Shown here: positions 1-12,562 of the stretch, piece by piece
Position numbering within the stretch: the first letter of the stretch is position 1
How the letters are laid out: each line of letters opens with the position of its first letter
Assembly (NCBI GenBank): GCA_907165275.2
Contig: OU015669.1
Location: 8,206,501-8,270,500 of the forward strand
Reading direction: 5' to 3'
Length of the DNA stretch: 64,000 bases
Origin: Zygaena filipendulae
Taxonomy: Eukaryota; Arthropoda; Insecta; Lepidoptera; Zygaenidae
Program-made: the position numbers and the translations under genes
The notes under the pieces: generated by a model
Seen by the model: only the letters and a program-made list of their open reading frames with translations
Databases searched by the model: none
Told to the model about the DNA's origin: nothing

Positions 1-1364
1 ATAAATCTAAATTAATTATGTTTTTTTTTATGTTTATAATAAAATTATTTAATCACTTGATGAGCGAGGAGGGAAGAAATTTTTTTTTTAAATGCGAACT
101 TATGCATATCTTTGTTTATATTGACACAGATTGTATCATTGCATCAGCTGAACCGTCTGTTAGCAATAAAAAATAAAAAAACATCAAAAATAAATCACCA
201 AGAATTTATTTGTATTTGATATTGAGATTATTATAAGGCACGTACCTACATTTATCCATAATTCGCAGTTTGTTTAGGATGGCAAACACAATGATCTTCA
301 ATACAAATATATTATTTGATAAGAAAAAGTTCAAATAAAATACGTGTGGTATCTAACATACAATTTTTTTAATCCATTGAATTCGATCAGCTGATCTAGA
401 TATATTACGTTAAGGTACATAATAACAGTGAAATCCGCGTGTCCGTGTATCGATGTGTGCATATTTATCAAAAATTCAGACGGGGCAATAAAAAAAGAGT
501 AAAAAAAAAATTTCAAATTTTTTACTTGTCTTTCTGATGTATCACGCTAATCTCCGAAATTACTGAAGGGATTTTCATGCATGGAATGATAGATTATGTA
601 TTATGTAACTGCTTGCAACTTAGATGATAGGTAGGTAACATACGCGTGGCAGACATGAAATCTCTTTGCATCGGAATCTTTTCGTTACAATAAAATTCTA
701 GCTTGAAATTTTACTCTCATCGCGGCTAAAGAGGTCATTTTTATATTGTCTTATCTTACTTAAAAAGTCATTTCTAATTTTATACCTACGTATCTACTTA
801 TACCTACTGTGTTTAAAATAGCGACATCCGATGAATTCGATTTCCGATCAACATATACGACTTCAAAAAGTTTATTAACTATAATCAGACAACAATACAC
901 GACTTTAATACAAATTTTGTTCAATAAAACAAGTGCCGGTTATAAAACCGATTCCGGTTGTCCAAAAATATAAAAAAAAACATGCAAAATCACATTATTC
1001 GCCCATTGTTTATCGATTTTAGTATTCATGCGTTCCGTCGATTCGATGCTCGTCGGCAAAATCGATAGTCGAGATAAAAAGCTCATAACAGTGCCGGAAT
1101 GAATAGTTTATAAGGTGCGAGTAGCGAATCTGTGGGAAGTATAAGATCGTTGTACGAATTTTTACGTGGACGGATATGCATTTTTCTTGTAAAAAAAAAA
1201 ACGTGGGAACTATGGGAGTTTTGACGGGAATCGAAAGCGTTGTTTGCGTCATTTATTTTGTGTTAAAATAGAGGTCGTCCTAAGGATACCACCGTGGTTG
1301 CTTAAAAATCAGGGTGAATTAGTAGGTACTGCTCGCTATAAAAAAAAACATAATTTTATTCTAA
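1..1364. other. AT-rich stretch without a recognised gene
   Basis: Short open frames only, with low-complexity translations and no family I recognise. Poly-A and poly-T runs are common. No repeat boundary was found. Confidence 0.5.
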
Positions 1365-1604
1365 CCGCCGCACTCACAGTCGTTTTAATGATTACTTAAT
1401 TAACTATAGATTTTTAAAACAAAACTGCCGCAATCAGACAGGTTTAATAAATTAATATTAATTGGCATTTAACTAATTAAGTTACATCTCGTTAAATGCC
1501 AATTAACATTAATTTACTGAACGTCTCTGATTGCGGCAGTTTTGTTTTAAAAATCTAGGTATACTTACTTAATTAAGTAATCATTAAAGTCGACTCTGAC
1601 TGCG
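1365..1604. mobile_element. Foldback (hairpin) MITE, about 240 bp
   Basis: Two arms of about 110 bp are near-perfect reverse complements (left about 1365-1472, right about 1491-1604) around an AT-rich loop. The arms share the words AATGATTACTTAATTAA and AAAACAAAACTGCCGC. There is no coding capacity. A second, partial copy of the same family lies at 47406-47525, which shows this is a dispersed element and not a chance palindrome. Confidence 0.75.
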
Positions 1605-4600
1605 TAAGTATTTAATCTTAATAGAAATCGTTAATAAAATATGTCAAAAGAGTGAATAACATTTTTTGATATGACAAAATATTAAGTATCTAATAGGTAT
1701 TGAAAAATCGATGTTTGTTCGTATTTTATGCGCTGCCGTATCGTTCATCCGATTGTGATAAAACTTTGTCAACTTATTGCTCGCACTTGCGTGAACGTTA
1801 TAGGAATAGTAAATTAGGAGTTCCTGCGGAATTCCAGAAACTGCAGGCACAGCCATAGTAATTTATAAATAATTATAGAAAACCCGCCAAAGCTGACCTT
1901 TTTTTAAATCAATTTAATCGTTTTATTTTGAAATGAAATATCTTAAAAGATATGATTTTTTTATTTTATTTTTATTTTATTTTATTTTAGAACGTTTGAC
2001 GCTAATTTTACCACTGTCAGAGTCATAGCAAACACAAATGTCCCAACACTATTACAACCTGATCTAGGGATGGCCAATAAATATTTTAGAGTGGTTTCTT
2101 TTACACCGGTTTATGTCCCAAATTTAAATTTTTGTAACCGTTAATAAACTACGTTGTAAGTTTTACGACACGATAGCATTTCCACGAGGAAATATCGTGC
2201 CATTAGATTTTATACACATCGTGTTGCAACCGAGAAATAATATTTCAACACTGTCGTTAAGAGTCGGCGGAAGCAGACATTTTTAATGCTGCCATTTCTT
2301 TTAGAGTTGATGATGACCAACATTGGTTCTGAGAGCTTTAGTAAAATTGGTGGCACTAATTAGTATCAGCAACTTCTTGTATTATGAAAGGTAGCCATTT
2401 TGAAATTACTTACTCTAGTATTATCTAAGTAAATAAATACCTAGTTAAAAGTAAATAGTGACGATAATATTATGATTTTTTTTTCGAATAGACCACTTAT
2501 AATATGTATTGATACACAAGAATACAGGAACACTACATTTAATGTGCTTTTATCCAAGTGATGCACTTAAGATAAGATAAGATAAGTAAGTAGGTATAGA
2601 TACACAACTGTTGTCTTGCAAAGTACCTATATAACTTATACTGTGTCTAATAGCACATAGAATGTAAGTAAAATAAAATTAAAAATCTTTTAAAAATAAA
2701 ATAGTAAATGTTTTTTTTTAATCACATGAAATCACAGGCAGTTTAAATCTTTGATTGCCAAACTATCCCGTATCCACTCCACACGTCTATTGTCGCGAAT
2801 TTGTGGGTGCCCTTCAAATTAGTGACGTGCACCACTTTTCGCATAGGCAATGATATCTAATATCGATAAAAAAAATCGAGTAAGAGCTCTTTACTGCTCA
2901 AAATAGCACGGTTTCACTCGCGTAAACTTGGGTATTCTTACAGAAACTCTTCGTTCCAGTGTAAACAGTATCCTATGGCAATCGAGGATACTGTGCCTGA
3001 GTGTGTGAAGAAAATATATTTTTAAAATCAGTTCTGTAGTTCCACAGATTTTGCCTTAGGTCACATCTAAACATGCATACCTACTTGACCCACTTCTTTA
3101 TAACATTAGTGGAGATAGGTTAAAGAACATACCTCTTCCTTAAATGTTATCAATGTTATCAAACATTATATGCAGTCATTAAAGTCAGGAAAATATATTT
3201 AGAAGTACTCGCATGTATCTATATTTTTATTTTATTCGAAACCTGCAATGCACCTATTTTTGTAGTAGGCTGTTATTTTAAAATTTTATTATGTGTTCAC
3301 GTAAAGCCTTGATAAATATTTTCAGTACGTATAGTTTTATTGTAAAACTGTGGAAATACGTGGAAGTGATAAAACAAGAATCTCTCTCGGTTTCGCATTT
3401 ATTTTATCGATAAAAAATTTAAAAAGGTACAACACTACCGGGAGACCCTTGTCCACGGTGTTGCTATTAAAATCGTTATTCAATTGAAGCCGACGACGCA
3501 CGGTAGGTATTATGAACCGATGGCGGCACTTTGTCTACTTGCTTCCATATGGTTTAAATTGTATGTTATTTATTCAGCAATTTTATTCGGTTACCTACCT
3601 ATTGTGCGTAGACGCGTAGTGCGTAGCATATAGATGGGCAGAGCTTAAACTCAATGATTAGGTATTAAAACCCGATGAACACCAATAAACGTCAACAAAC
3701 ACCCAAAAATGTCATGTGTTGCATTTTTTTTTTGTTGTTTTTTGCAAAACTTTCCTGGCGCGCGCTCAACAACTAACCAAAGTTTCATCGCTATCAGACG
3801 AATGGTATAGCTGGAACACTATAGAGACAAAAAAACACTGAAACCGTGGTGTTCGTTCATCACGAAATGCGTGATTTCTTGCCAAAAGTTTTGCTGCCTT
3901 TGAAATACATGGAAGCGAATTTGTGTAAACAAAAAAGCATCAAAACCGAAAATTTCTCCAGTTGCTAAGAGATTCATACATCTTACTAACTGATTAGAAA
4001 AAAATCTCAATCTTGGAAGCCTTTGTTAATAGGTTAAAAAAATTGCCAATTAAGGAAAGGCCTCTGAGTAAACTAATTAAACCCCGATTTACCTATACAT
4101 AATATACCATTTCGAAACCACGTAATGAATGCACTTGGATTGTTCTGCTGTTAGCGTTTATTAAAACTCGAGCAAAGACCAAAGCAATCTCAAAAAAATT
4201 ATACTGATTAAGAAACAAAAAACAAAGAACTAAAAGTAATAGATAAATTGTCTCTGTGTAAAAACAGAAGTAAAATTTTGTACTTAGCAAAGTTCATTAT
4301 TTGTATGTATATTATTCATAAAAACTATGGAGAACGTTTTTCGTAGGTTCGATAACAAGTAATTGATTTGTTATACCTACCCTACCTACTGCCTACTGGT
4401 CATCTTTATACCTACCAAGTTTCCGACTTCAAAATTGACGAGAGGAAAAAGCTAAAGAGCCCTAAATAGGTTACAAACACAATAGGCGGATATTACACAT
4501 CCATTTTTACAAAAATCGGCTTCAACTCACTGAACTCGTATGTCCTACTTATGCCCAATCAATTGGGACCGGACACTTAAAATCGTATACATTATCCCCA

Positions 4601-5563
4601 AAATCAGTGCATTCGGTGTTCGCCCACAAAGTGTTCCTTGTGGAGTTACATAATGTTTACTTCTCTCCCGACGTCCATCAAATCGAATTGAACATCACAA
4701 GCGCTGACTGGCCAGTCTTTTTACTTTTCGCGGTGGCGCCACTGTCTACGCCGTGAAGTCGAAAGCGTGCTCTATTCCTATGTAAATAAAATTAGTTCCG
4801 AATTCGTCCGCTGCATAGAGAAGATGCCAGCTCGGGCTTTGCGTGATCCCACGCGGACGTATCAAAGGAAACTTATCGTGAACAAAAGAAATCTGTGGGT
4901 GGTTTAATGTTGAGTCGAGTTCATACCATCAAAGTAGCACAGCTGTCGTAATTAGGTATTATCAAGTCTGGGTAGAGTCAATGAGAGTTTTAATGGACTG
5001 ATTTTGTACGTACCAAAGGTAATAAATTACACAATGAATTCCAATCAGACATCTCCTGAATCCTAACTTCTGAACACTAACCTCCTTGTTTTTTTTTGCC
5101 TGCTACCGCTGCTGCCGCTGCTGCATTATATTTGTTTTTGGGTCATATGATTAAACAAAACTTACATGAGTAGGTAAAAAATAAAACACGTCATAATATC
5201 GAAGATTAGCGTAGGTTTGTCCAAATGCTATAAGAATTATGAAAAATAACAAAATTAACAATACTTATCTTATAAAAGATATTTATAAGAAAATATGTTT
5301 GATGATGAGACTGAAAAAAATCATTCTTTTTAAACCGATTATTTAGAAAAATTTATATTTCTGAACCTGCAGCAAGCAACACCAAAAAATTATCTATAGT
5401 ATCTCGTACCTACTTACTAAACCATCATACTTGTTTCAATTAAGAATAGCGGGCGTAGAGTCAATAAGAAATGTATTAAATTTTAATACAAGTAAGTATT
5501 GGTAACCAGACGTATCTAATTGCGAATTGATTTATTGGACAGTCTGTTGCATTTGTACCGCCT
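1605..5563. other. Gene-less AT-rich stretch
   Basis: No coding region is supported. About 1795-1855 is a short reverse fragment of repeat family A (GGAGTTCCTGCGG). A TTTTA-rich run lies at about 1960-1992 and a GATAA run at about 2571-2590. The segment 4460-4860 is locally GC-richer but shows nothing I recognise. Confidence 0.4.
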
Positions 5564-5565
5564 TA

Positions 5566-6501
5566 GGGGAACGCGGGGTAATGGGAGCGGTCGGGTAATG
5601 GGAGCTACGGTGATTTAACGGAATGCAGACATATTTATGCAATTGTAATCACTCGGCCGCGTCCGTCAATCTTCGAGTAACTTCGCCTAACCAGCACGAG
5701 CTGTTAGTGCCGTGCGTTAAGTCACGAGGGACGGTTATGTGTTTTTTGCTCGGCGCTTATAAAAAATTGTGGATTGCCAGCGCCAAGATAAGCATGAAGT
5801 TTTATTGTTATTTTACTGTGTTTTTTTTTATTACATCCGTAGATTCATATACTAACTAGTGCAAGTGTTAAATTGCGATTGCAATTAGAATTACATTATT
5901 TATATCATTAAGTTTCAAAATGGCAGTCAGCGGGAAATGGGAGCCTAGGAAGGCTCTCACTAGCCGACATAGTTCCTATTACAGATCCCATACAGTTCCG
6001 ATGCAGAAATTGGGGGAACTGGGCCCATAAAGAATGTTCTGGAAGTGATAGTCCAGTTTCTTATATTTGTACGTTTTGTTTGGATCCATAAAATCTGGGT
6101 CATATGGTTTTCTTTGATAATTTTATCTTTATTTTTCTTGTTTTCGTTTAAAAAGTTGATTTTTTTATTGTGTTACAATAAATAGTAGTGACTAACTAAG
6201 ATCACATTTAAAGTACGTTTAGTTTAACTTTTGCGCAATACTAAATATTATGGCTCCCATTTCCCATATGAGCGTGAAATGGGCTCCCATTAACCGCACG
6301 TGTCGGGTAATGGGAGCGATTGACTTTTTTTGTAAAATCGTTATTGTTCCTTAATATATGGCTGAAATTAATTCTAACTGTGATTAAAACATACCTAAAC
6401 GATTATTCTAAGAGTTCCTAGTTAAAAATTATAAGAAGGTTAATAAATGTGGTTTTTATGCAAGCTTTCCCTTAGTAGGCTCCCATTACCCTGCGCTCCC
6501 C
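5566..6501 (+). mobile_element. Non-autonomous DNA transposon with TA target, pogo/Tigger-like
   Basis: The ends are inverted repeats of 23 bp with two mismatches (left begins GGGGAACGCGGGGTAATGGG; right end, reversed, begins GGGGAGCGCAGGGTAATGGG), flanked by TA at 5564-5565 and 6502-6503. The motif GGGTAATGGGAGC recurs inside the ends (5576, 5593, 6305, reversed at 6479, near-copies at 5932 and 6250), as expected for transposase binding sites. The interior keeps a zinc-finger coding scrap (5972-6091). TA target and C-terminal zinc finger fit Tc1/mariner-pogo relatives; the class is inference. Confidence 0.65.
5972..6091 (+). pseudogene. PHD-like zinc-finger remnant of a transposase C-terminus
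   Basis: A 39-codon in-frame stretch ending in TAA reads as a cysteine/histidine cluster of the form C-x(8)-W-A-H-x(2)-C followed by Y-I-C-x(2)-C. PHD-like fingers of this kind end many pogo/Tigger and related transposases in insects. No start codon in this frame and no DDE domain precede it, so this is a relic of an internally deleted transposon, sitting midway between the TIRs at 5566 and 6501. The frame, stop and spacing are visible; the assignment is from family knowledge. Confidence 0.4.
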
Positions 6502-6593
6502 TAATTGCTAGGTATCGGTTGTGAACTATGAAAGCTGGTTTGTTTCGTACAGACCAAATAATACGCACCCTTCATGCGTCTCGATTTTATTAC

Positions 6594-6884
6594 AAACTAG
6601 CGGTCCCCGCGGTTTCGCCCGCGTTAATTTTGGCGTTCCCGCGGGAGTTCCGGGAAAAAAGCATTCTATGTCCTTCTCTGTATCCCTGACAATAAGTAGA
6701 ATGCAAAATTTGATACACTTTTACCAATTTAGACAAAAACTTGACAAATTATATACCTACTTAACCCTTCCCCTTGAACCACTTTATCTACTGGTGAAAC
6801 CGCAAGAGAATCTGTTCAGTAGTTTTCAAGTTTATCGCAAACAGACAGACGCGGCGGAAGACTTTGTTTTATGTAGTGATTGAC
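6594..6884 (+). repeat. Interspersed repeat family A, + orientation
   Basis: Starts at the CTAGCGGTCCCCGCGGTTT head and continues with GCGTTCCCGCGGGAGTTCC, a TATGTCCTTCTCTGT block and an ACAGACAGACGCGGCGGA tail. The same order of blocks is found many times in the window. It is non-coding; the open frame across it is incidental. Confidence 0.7.
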
Positions 6885-7171
6885 ATGGATATTGCAACAA
6901 AATTTCATTAAGAACACTTGATATAAGTAATTCATAATATAATACCTCCCTACTCAGCTCTTAAAGTGTTTTGACTTGGAGAGCAGCTTCGAAGTAATTT
7001 GATTGACGCTCTTCTGCAGATAAACGAGCATTTTCTCACAGTTTATTTCGCAGTAAAATTATATGGCAAATTAATTTGATTGAACCAATTTACAGGGTGT
7101 TCTAATAACTAAAGTTAAAAATAATATTAAGTAATGGACTAACGAAATAAATTAGGTATTTTCACCAATCC

Positions 7172-7317
7172 AATGCTACTGCTCCACCTGCGTGTTAACG
7201 CGTAAATTAGTGCGCCAATTTAGATGTGGCCAACATTTTAACGCGTTAACTTACCAACATTACCACGTTGGACATTAACATCAACGTTAACGTTAACGCA
7301 GGTGGAGCAGTAGCATT
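7172..7317. mobile_element. Short MITE with 26-bp TIRs
   Basis: The left end AATGCTACTGCTCCACCTGC recurs reversed at the right end, extending into TTAACG repeats (only one extra base in the left arm). 146 bp, no coding capacity. The near-perfect ends suggest recent activity. No clear target duplication was seen. Confidence 0.65.
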
Positions 7318-7872
7318 ACGGATAATTTTCAAATATGGTTTACCCGCGTGAATCACGAGTGAGTTTGTCTATATAAATAACGTGTAGTTTTTATAATACC
7401 TAACGTCGTTTTTTAAAATAATATTTTAGGCATATTTCGCGTTGATTATTTTAAAGATGAACTCTTATTTATAAAATAACCTTTGCCTGAACTTGAAGGA
7501 GCGTCAAAATCTTAAGAAATCTAAAACAAATACTATGTGAAATTTGATAATTTTTTTTTTGTGATATCGTTAAAAAATTAGCGCGATCGGCCGACCCCCT
7601 GTTTTGTATCATTTGTTTGAATTTGACCTGGACAAAAATTATATATTTTTTGGCCAGTGAAAATAGTTTTTTTTTAATTTATTTTATTAATGCTTATTTT
7701 CATATTAAGTATGTCTTAAGCAAATAATTGATTTATTATAAACATTGCAAGATATTTATAAAGACATTTAGTATCTTTTAATATCTATCTTGTTCAAAAA
7801 TAGCGCGATCAGTCCCGCCTTGAGATACAAAACAGTTCTTAAAAAGTTAAAACTACGCGGTACGCATACTAA

Positions 7873-8287
7873 GGTCCGTATTCCAAAAGGTTACTCAAGT
7901 CATGAATCTAGTTTTAAAACTAATTTCAAGTAAAGCTTTAATTTTAGAACCTTACTTGAAACGAGATTCATCAATCAACAATCAGCTGAGTTATTTCCTT
8001 ATTCTAGAACGACGCTTGAGTACTAATCTATACTCAAGCAAAGATTTGATCTTTGTTTACGTCTGTCATGTCAAGTCCACTCAACCAATCAGAGCTCAAA
8101 ATCTCTACTCAAGACTAGTTTCAACTGATTAGAACCAATCAGAGTTCAGAATCCTTACTCAAGACTAGTTTCAAGTGATTAGAACTTAAAACGCATTCTA
8201 TAATAAGATGTACGCTTGAGTTATGATCTGAGCTTAAAACTAATCTCAAGTAAAACGTGATCTGAGTCACCTTCTGGAATACGGGCC
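7873..8287. mobile_element. PIF/Harbinger-type MITE with TAA target duplication
   Basis: Ends GGTCCGTATTCCAAAAGGTT and (reversed) GGCCCGTATTCCAGAAGGTG form imperfect TIRs of about 30 bp. TAA flanks both sides (7870-7872 and 8288-8290). The interior has repeated ACTCAAGACTAGTTTCAA units at about 8101 and 8159. A 3-bp TAA duplication is the hallmark of PIF/Harbinger insertion. The internal open frame (7902-8132) is incidental. Confidence 0.65.
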
Positions 8288-8361
8288 TAAATGTAGTTTC
8301 GAGTTCAAAGCGAAATAAACTTTTTTATAATAAAGACATAAATCATATTCGCTGTTATATG

Positions 8362-8455
8362 ATTAAATATTAATAATAACAACTTTTCACAACACACAGA
8401 TAGACATATTATACTTGATCCCACACTAAGCTCATATGCTTGTGTCGTAAAAACC
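8362..8455 (-). mobile_element. 3' part of a tRNA-derived SINE (reverse)
   Basis: On the - strand this reads ACGACACAAGC, then GTGGGATCAAGTA, CTGTGTGTTGTG and an ATT-rich tail. This matches the 3' half of the full SINE at 40240-40508. The tRNA-like head is missing, as is usual for a 5'-truncated insertion. Confidence 0.55.
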
Positions 8456-8730
8456 ATAATTAATACGTATTATGTACTTTCATAATTTAGTCTCGTCAAT
8501 GAATACGTATAAAAGGCAATAAATAATAGTTGGAAGTCCTCAAAAAACAGCTCAGATTTTGATGTTTTTTTTAATACTAAATAGAATCTAAAACTTTTTA
8601 GAGTGGGGAGTGAGGACAGAATTATTCATATTGTTTAAACAAAAGTACCTACCCTATAATATTATGTACCCTTCTATATGCCCCAGATGACCACCGCTTT
8701 AGTAAATAAGGCGTGAAAGCATAAAAAAAA

Positions 8731-8968
8731 TGGACATAGATAAGCAATAGTGTGTTAACCCACACTGTAGAAATTTTGAGTAAATCGTGTTTTAAAAGTA
8801 GGAGCGCCATTTTGTGTCAACATTTTTTATGTTCAATATTTAGTTACATATTTAAGCAATGTAATAAGATAAACACATGATTAAAAAACGTTCCCTAACT
8901 CTCAATAAATCGTTCTGAATCAATAACTTAATTTTGTGGGTTAACATGTTATTGCTTATCTGCGTCCA
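8731..8968 (+). mobile_element. MITE with about 35-bp TIRs, copy 1
   Basis: Begins TGGACATAGATAAGCAATAG and ends with the reverse complement of TGGACGCAGATAAGCAATAA. The two TIRs continue into GTTAACCCACA. A second copy in opposite orientation is at 31834-32073, sharing the internal TCAATAAATCGTTCTGAATC block. No coding capacity. Confidence 0.7.
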
Positions 8969-9583
8969 AATAAACTTTACTATTCGCATTTATAACATTT
9001 ATCTACTAGGATTCTACCGAAGCACTTTTTTAATGAAATATCTTGGAAGATAAGCTTCTTTCTTTTGGAAGACTGACGCGCCTTATGAGAATGTAGAAAC
9101 AGTTAGATATGTCTTACATACTACTATTGCGTAGACAATAGTAAGTAGGCGATTGCATCCGGAATCCGATATACACCGGAAATACATTACCTCTTAGGAT
9201 TATATACCTACCTACAGAATAATAAAATTGAACATAATTTTTTAAACTGTATACTTTGGTATTTACTGTCACCCATGATGCGGTAGGTACACCTTTAATA
9301 CAAATAGAGTTGTTAAAAAAACCTTCTCATACAATTTTGAGGAGACTGGTCATTGTTCCCATTGAGACTATATTTTACTCTTGATGTAGGTAGGTACCTA
9401 CTATAGAATTACAAAACTATGTAAATATGGGAACATTGTTCAAATTGTGACCTCTGACCTCATGAGTGTCGGTTATAATTAATTAAAGATGCTACTTGTT
9501 GCTAAGAATTGAGTTAAAGTTAGTAAAATGAATTTAAATATTGGATGTTGAATTGGATCGCTGGCATAAGTGTAGGTAGGTAT

Positions 9584-9973
9584 ATCTGTCGTAGCCACAT
9601 CTAAATAATAATTGGCCAATTCATAATGTGGGCGGCCATTTCATAAAACGGAGGCATTTCGAATGACACCATCTTTTACCTATGGGCTATGGCGCATCCC
9701 CGGCCGCTACCTACCGCGGCACGCTCGTCTCGCTCGCTCGACTCGCGCTATACTCAGTTACCAGTACAAGCCTAACCTAACCTAGAATGTCAGGGTGATT
9801 TACGCCCTGCCGAAAGTCAAAAAGTAATTGTAACTAAATACTAAGTACTTGTAATCATTTCATGATGTGGGCGATGTGGCTGAAATGCCAAGATTTGGTG
9901 AAATGCCACCATTTCATAAGATGACCGGCCACATCATGAATTGGTCAACTCTTAGATGTGGCCACGACATGTC
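9584..9973. mobile_element. Long-TIR MITE, about 390 bp
   Basis: The left arm GTCGTAGCCACATCTAA continues through CCAATTCATAATGTGGGC to CATTTCATAA. The right arm, reversed, gives GTCGTGGCCACATCTAA and the same order of blocks, so the TIRs are about 70 bp with gaps. TAGGTAT occurs on both sides (9577-9583 and 9974-9980) and may be the target duplication, but this word is common in the window. The GC-rich centre (about 9690-9740) is unlike the flanks. Confidence 0.65.
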
Positions 9974-9980
9974 TAGGTAT

Positions 9981-11245
9981 TCTTTCGGGAGGCGCCAACT
10001 TTGGATTTTTGGATGAATAATAAACATCTTGTGTTTTAGTAACCAGTTCTCGAACATAACATTATTACTTAGGATTTACTTTAGCCCCCAATGTAACACA
10101 GGTCTATATACGATGCCGATTCACTGAAGCACAGATATAATATAATACTATACTAGACTGAGGAAACTCATGCGGGTAAAACCAAACACAGCACGTATTT
10201 TTCCAATATTGTGCAGAATATGGTACTTGCATGAATTTTTTTTTCAGTCTATTTTAAAGATATATGGCCTACTTAAACAAAGCGAGAAAAAGAAAAAAAA
10301 TATATGCATAAATTAATTAAATAGAACGTTTCAAAGTTCATACTTTAGACCTTACCGCCGAAACGCGGAATGACGTCACTTGTTCAAAATTACGCCTTAT
10401 TAATCTGTGATAGAAATGTCACTGTCGTATTGACAGGGTCAAGTGACACTGACAGACAGATAACTTCAATATCCAAAAGCGAAATTAAGGTTGAACTGTG
10501 TCGATTTACTTCCAAAAGTTCCAGTAAAGAATCGAAATGCATCTTACTGATGCATTTTAAAGTAAAAAACTTCAGAAATATGCGTTGACTGTATGCACTT
10601 AGTTTCCTTTGCCCTCTCTGAAAGAGGTAAATGTTTCCTAAAAAAATAAAAGTGACGTCATGTGTTAAGCTTGGCTGTGATTGGTGTTTCGTTGCAACGT
10701 TCCGTTTCACAAAATTAAAAGTTAAATATTTTGGAAACTATTGAAATTTTTTTAGCAAATCTTTCACGATAACGCTTTTCTAAGACTCTATTTTTGAAAT
10801 ATTGACACAATTTCTTATCATAAATTTCATGCAAGTATTATCTAAGATCTTTGATACGAGACAGTATGTATCTATCAACGAGTTCAACAAACTGTTTAAG
10901 TAGGCAATAAATCAACGCACCGTTCAATGTGAGCACTAGATCGCTGCTCGAACTTCCTGTGTCTATTTCATGAGAGGAAGTCGCTAAAATTCGCATAGAA
11001 TTTTAAGTGTGGCAGTAGCACTAAATCTTTATAACCTACGCTAAATTTATTTTAAGCGTGTCATTATTGTAATCAGTCGCTTTAAGCTCGCATGGTTACA
11101 TACATACTTACATAGATACATAGATACCTTCTACAACTAGACCTTGAAATAGCGCCGGCGCTATGCAGCGAGAATCTACATAGTTATCTATTTGGCATCT
11201 ATAGTTGGATTTTAAAGTTTTGTAAGATACCTATATTTTATCACT
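9981..11245. other. Gene-less stretch; possible decayed repeat
   Basis: Short overlapping open frames on both strands at 10370-10710 have no recognisable family. Two TGACGTCA palindromes occur at about 10371 and 10652 in inverted context. No element boundary could be fixed. Confidence 0.35.
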
Positions 11246-11612
11246 ACTATAGCTGTTCCCTGCGGTTTCATCCGTTTTAATCACGGAGATCCCGTGGGAA
11301 TTCTGCGATAAAAGTACCCTATAACCGTATCCCTGACAATGTGTAGTGTTCAGGGTTCTTGCGCACAAGCAGGCGCAGTTTTTAGCTGCTTAAGAGGTTA
11401 CGAGACCCCACTCCTAAACTTTAATGCGTTTTATCCAGGTATATTTTCATTAATTTGAAAAAGCACAAAATACGTGTCCATTTTTTTATCATCTAACTGA
11501 TTGCATACACGTTGTCAGGGGTACAAAGAAGGACATAGGACACCATTTCTCCCAGAACTTCCCCGAAAAATTCGAAATTAACACGGGTGAAACCGCCGGG
11601 AGCAGGTAGAAG
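11246..11612. repeat. Two inverted family A fragments around a family B fragment
   Basis: A + oriented family A piece (11246-11345, GCGGTTTCATCCG head) and a - oriented piece (11495-11612, ending GAAACCGCCGGGAGCAG) face each other. Between them about 11390-11495 matches part of family B (ACTTTAATGCG, TTTTCATTAATTTGAAAAAGC). The layout fits nested insertions. Confidence 0.5.
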
Positions 11613-12099
11613 TAAGGATAAATTAAAATTTGTAGTTAAACTTTATTAGATGTGATAGATACCTACTTCTTGCGGACTTGGTAGTTACGTTACCTTGCGT
11701 TATTCGAATACTGAATACCCTCCTTCAATTCGTCCCTATAGTGTAACCGACAAGATATTATGATAATATGTACCTAAGTTTTATCCAATAGAATGAACGC
11801 TTATATAGATTTTAACAAAACGTTTGATTAATAACTCCAATACGGTCGTGCATCTCTCATTTGCCAGTGATTAGTGATGGCTGCAGCCACAGAGAAAGGA
11901 ATACCTATATCAACTAGAGAATCAATGTAGTCGGGGCACGCACGTCATGATTAGGTACGAGCAAATGCTCACAACTTATTTAATATTTCACTTATTAAAT
12001 AAGTTATGAGCAACTCATAATATGACTCTGAAACTACAATTATTACGCACAATCAGTTTATAATAATAATAATAATAAAAAAGTTTATTTTGTTAAAAA

Positions 12100-12235
12100 T
12101 CTTAGTACTAGTTAACATTTTATTTTATTTATTTTATTTATTTATCATTTAATTTATACCAAAAAAGGTCTCCGCTCAGCATTGTTGTGGCGCAAACCAC
12201 AACGCTGGTCTTCCGCGGATACCAGAATTAAATTA
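12100..12235 (-). repeat. Probable retroelement 3' end (reverse)
   Basis: On the - strand: TCCGCGGAAGACCAGCGTTG, an inverted GTGGTTTGCGCCAC stem, GCTGAGCGGAGACC, then an A-rich tail with TAAATAAAATAAA repeats. The structure-then-A-rich-tail layout suggests a non-LTR retrotransposon 3' end. The family is not identified. Confidence 0.4.
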
Positions 12236-12525
12236 ATAATCTTAACTAAAACTTATCACTTCAGTGGTAACAAACAAAAAGAAAACAACAATAATCTAAA
12301 AATTTAAAAAATAGTAAAAAAAACCTAATAAATAAATATTCTTTGTAAGTAAATAAAATGTAGGAAATACTGAGTGAATGCGTGAGATATTGGTGGAACC
12401 TGGTACTAGTGAACTATAAAAAAAATGATAAAAACTGCGACTCATAGTATCTCTAAGTAGTTTGTGCTGCGACTCTATAACTTTTGCTTATCTAAAATGT
12501 ACTTTTTTAAATTTATTTTAAAGGT

Positions 12526-12562
12526 TTTAATGGTTTTAATGGTTTTAATGGTTTTAATGGTA
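12526..12562 (+). repeat. 9-bp tandem repeat
   Basis: GGTTTTAAT repeated about four times without mismatch. No further role is visible. Confidence 0.7.

Noticed and set aside
10140..10930. Possible large inverted-repeat element
   Set aside because: The words TACTTGCATGAA and CCTACTTAAACA do recur inverted, but in an order that cannot nest as one hairpin, so no boundary is defensible.
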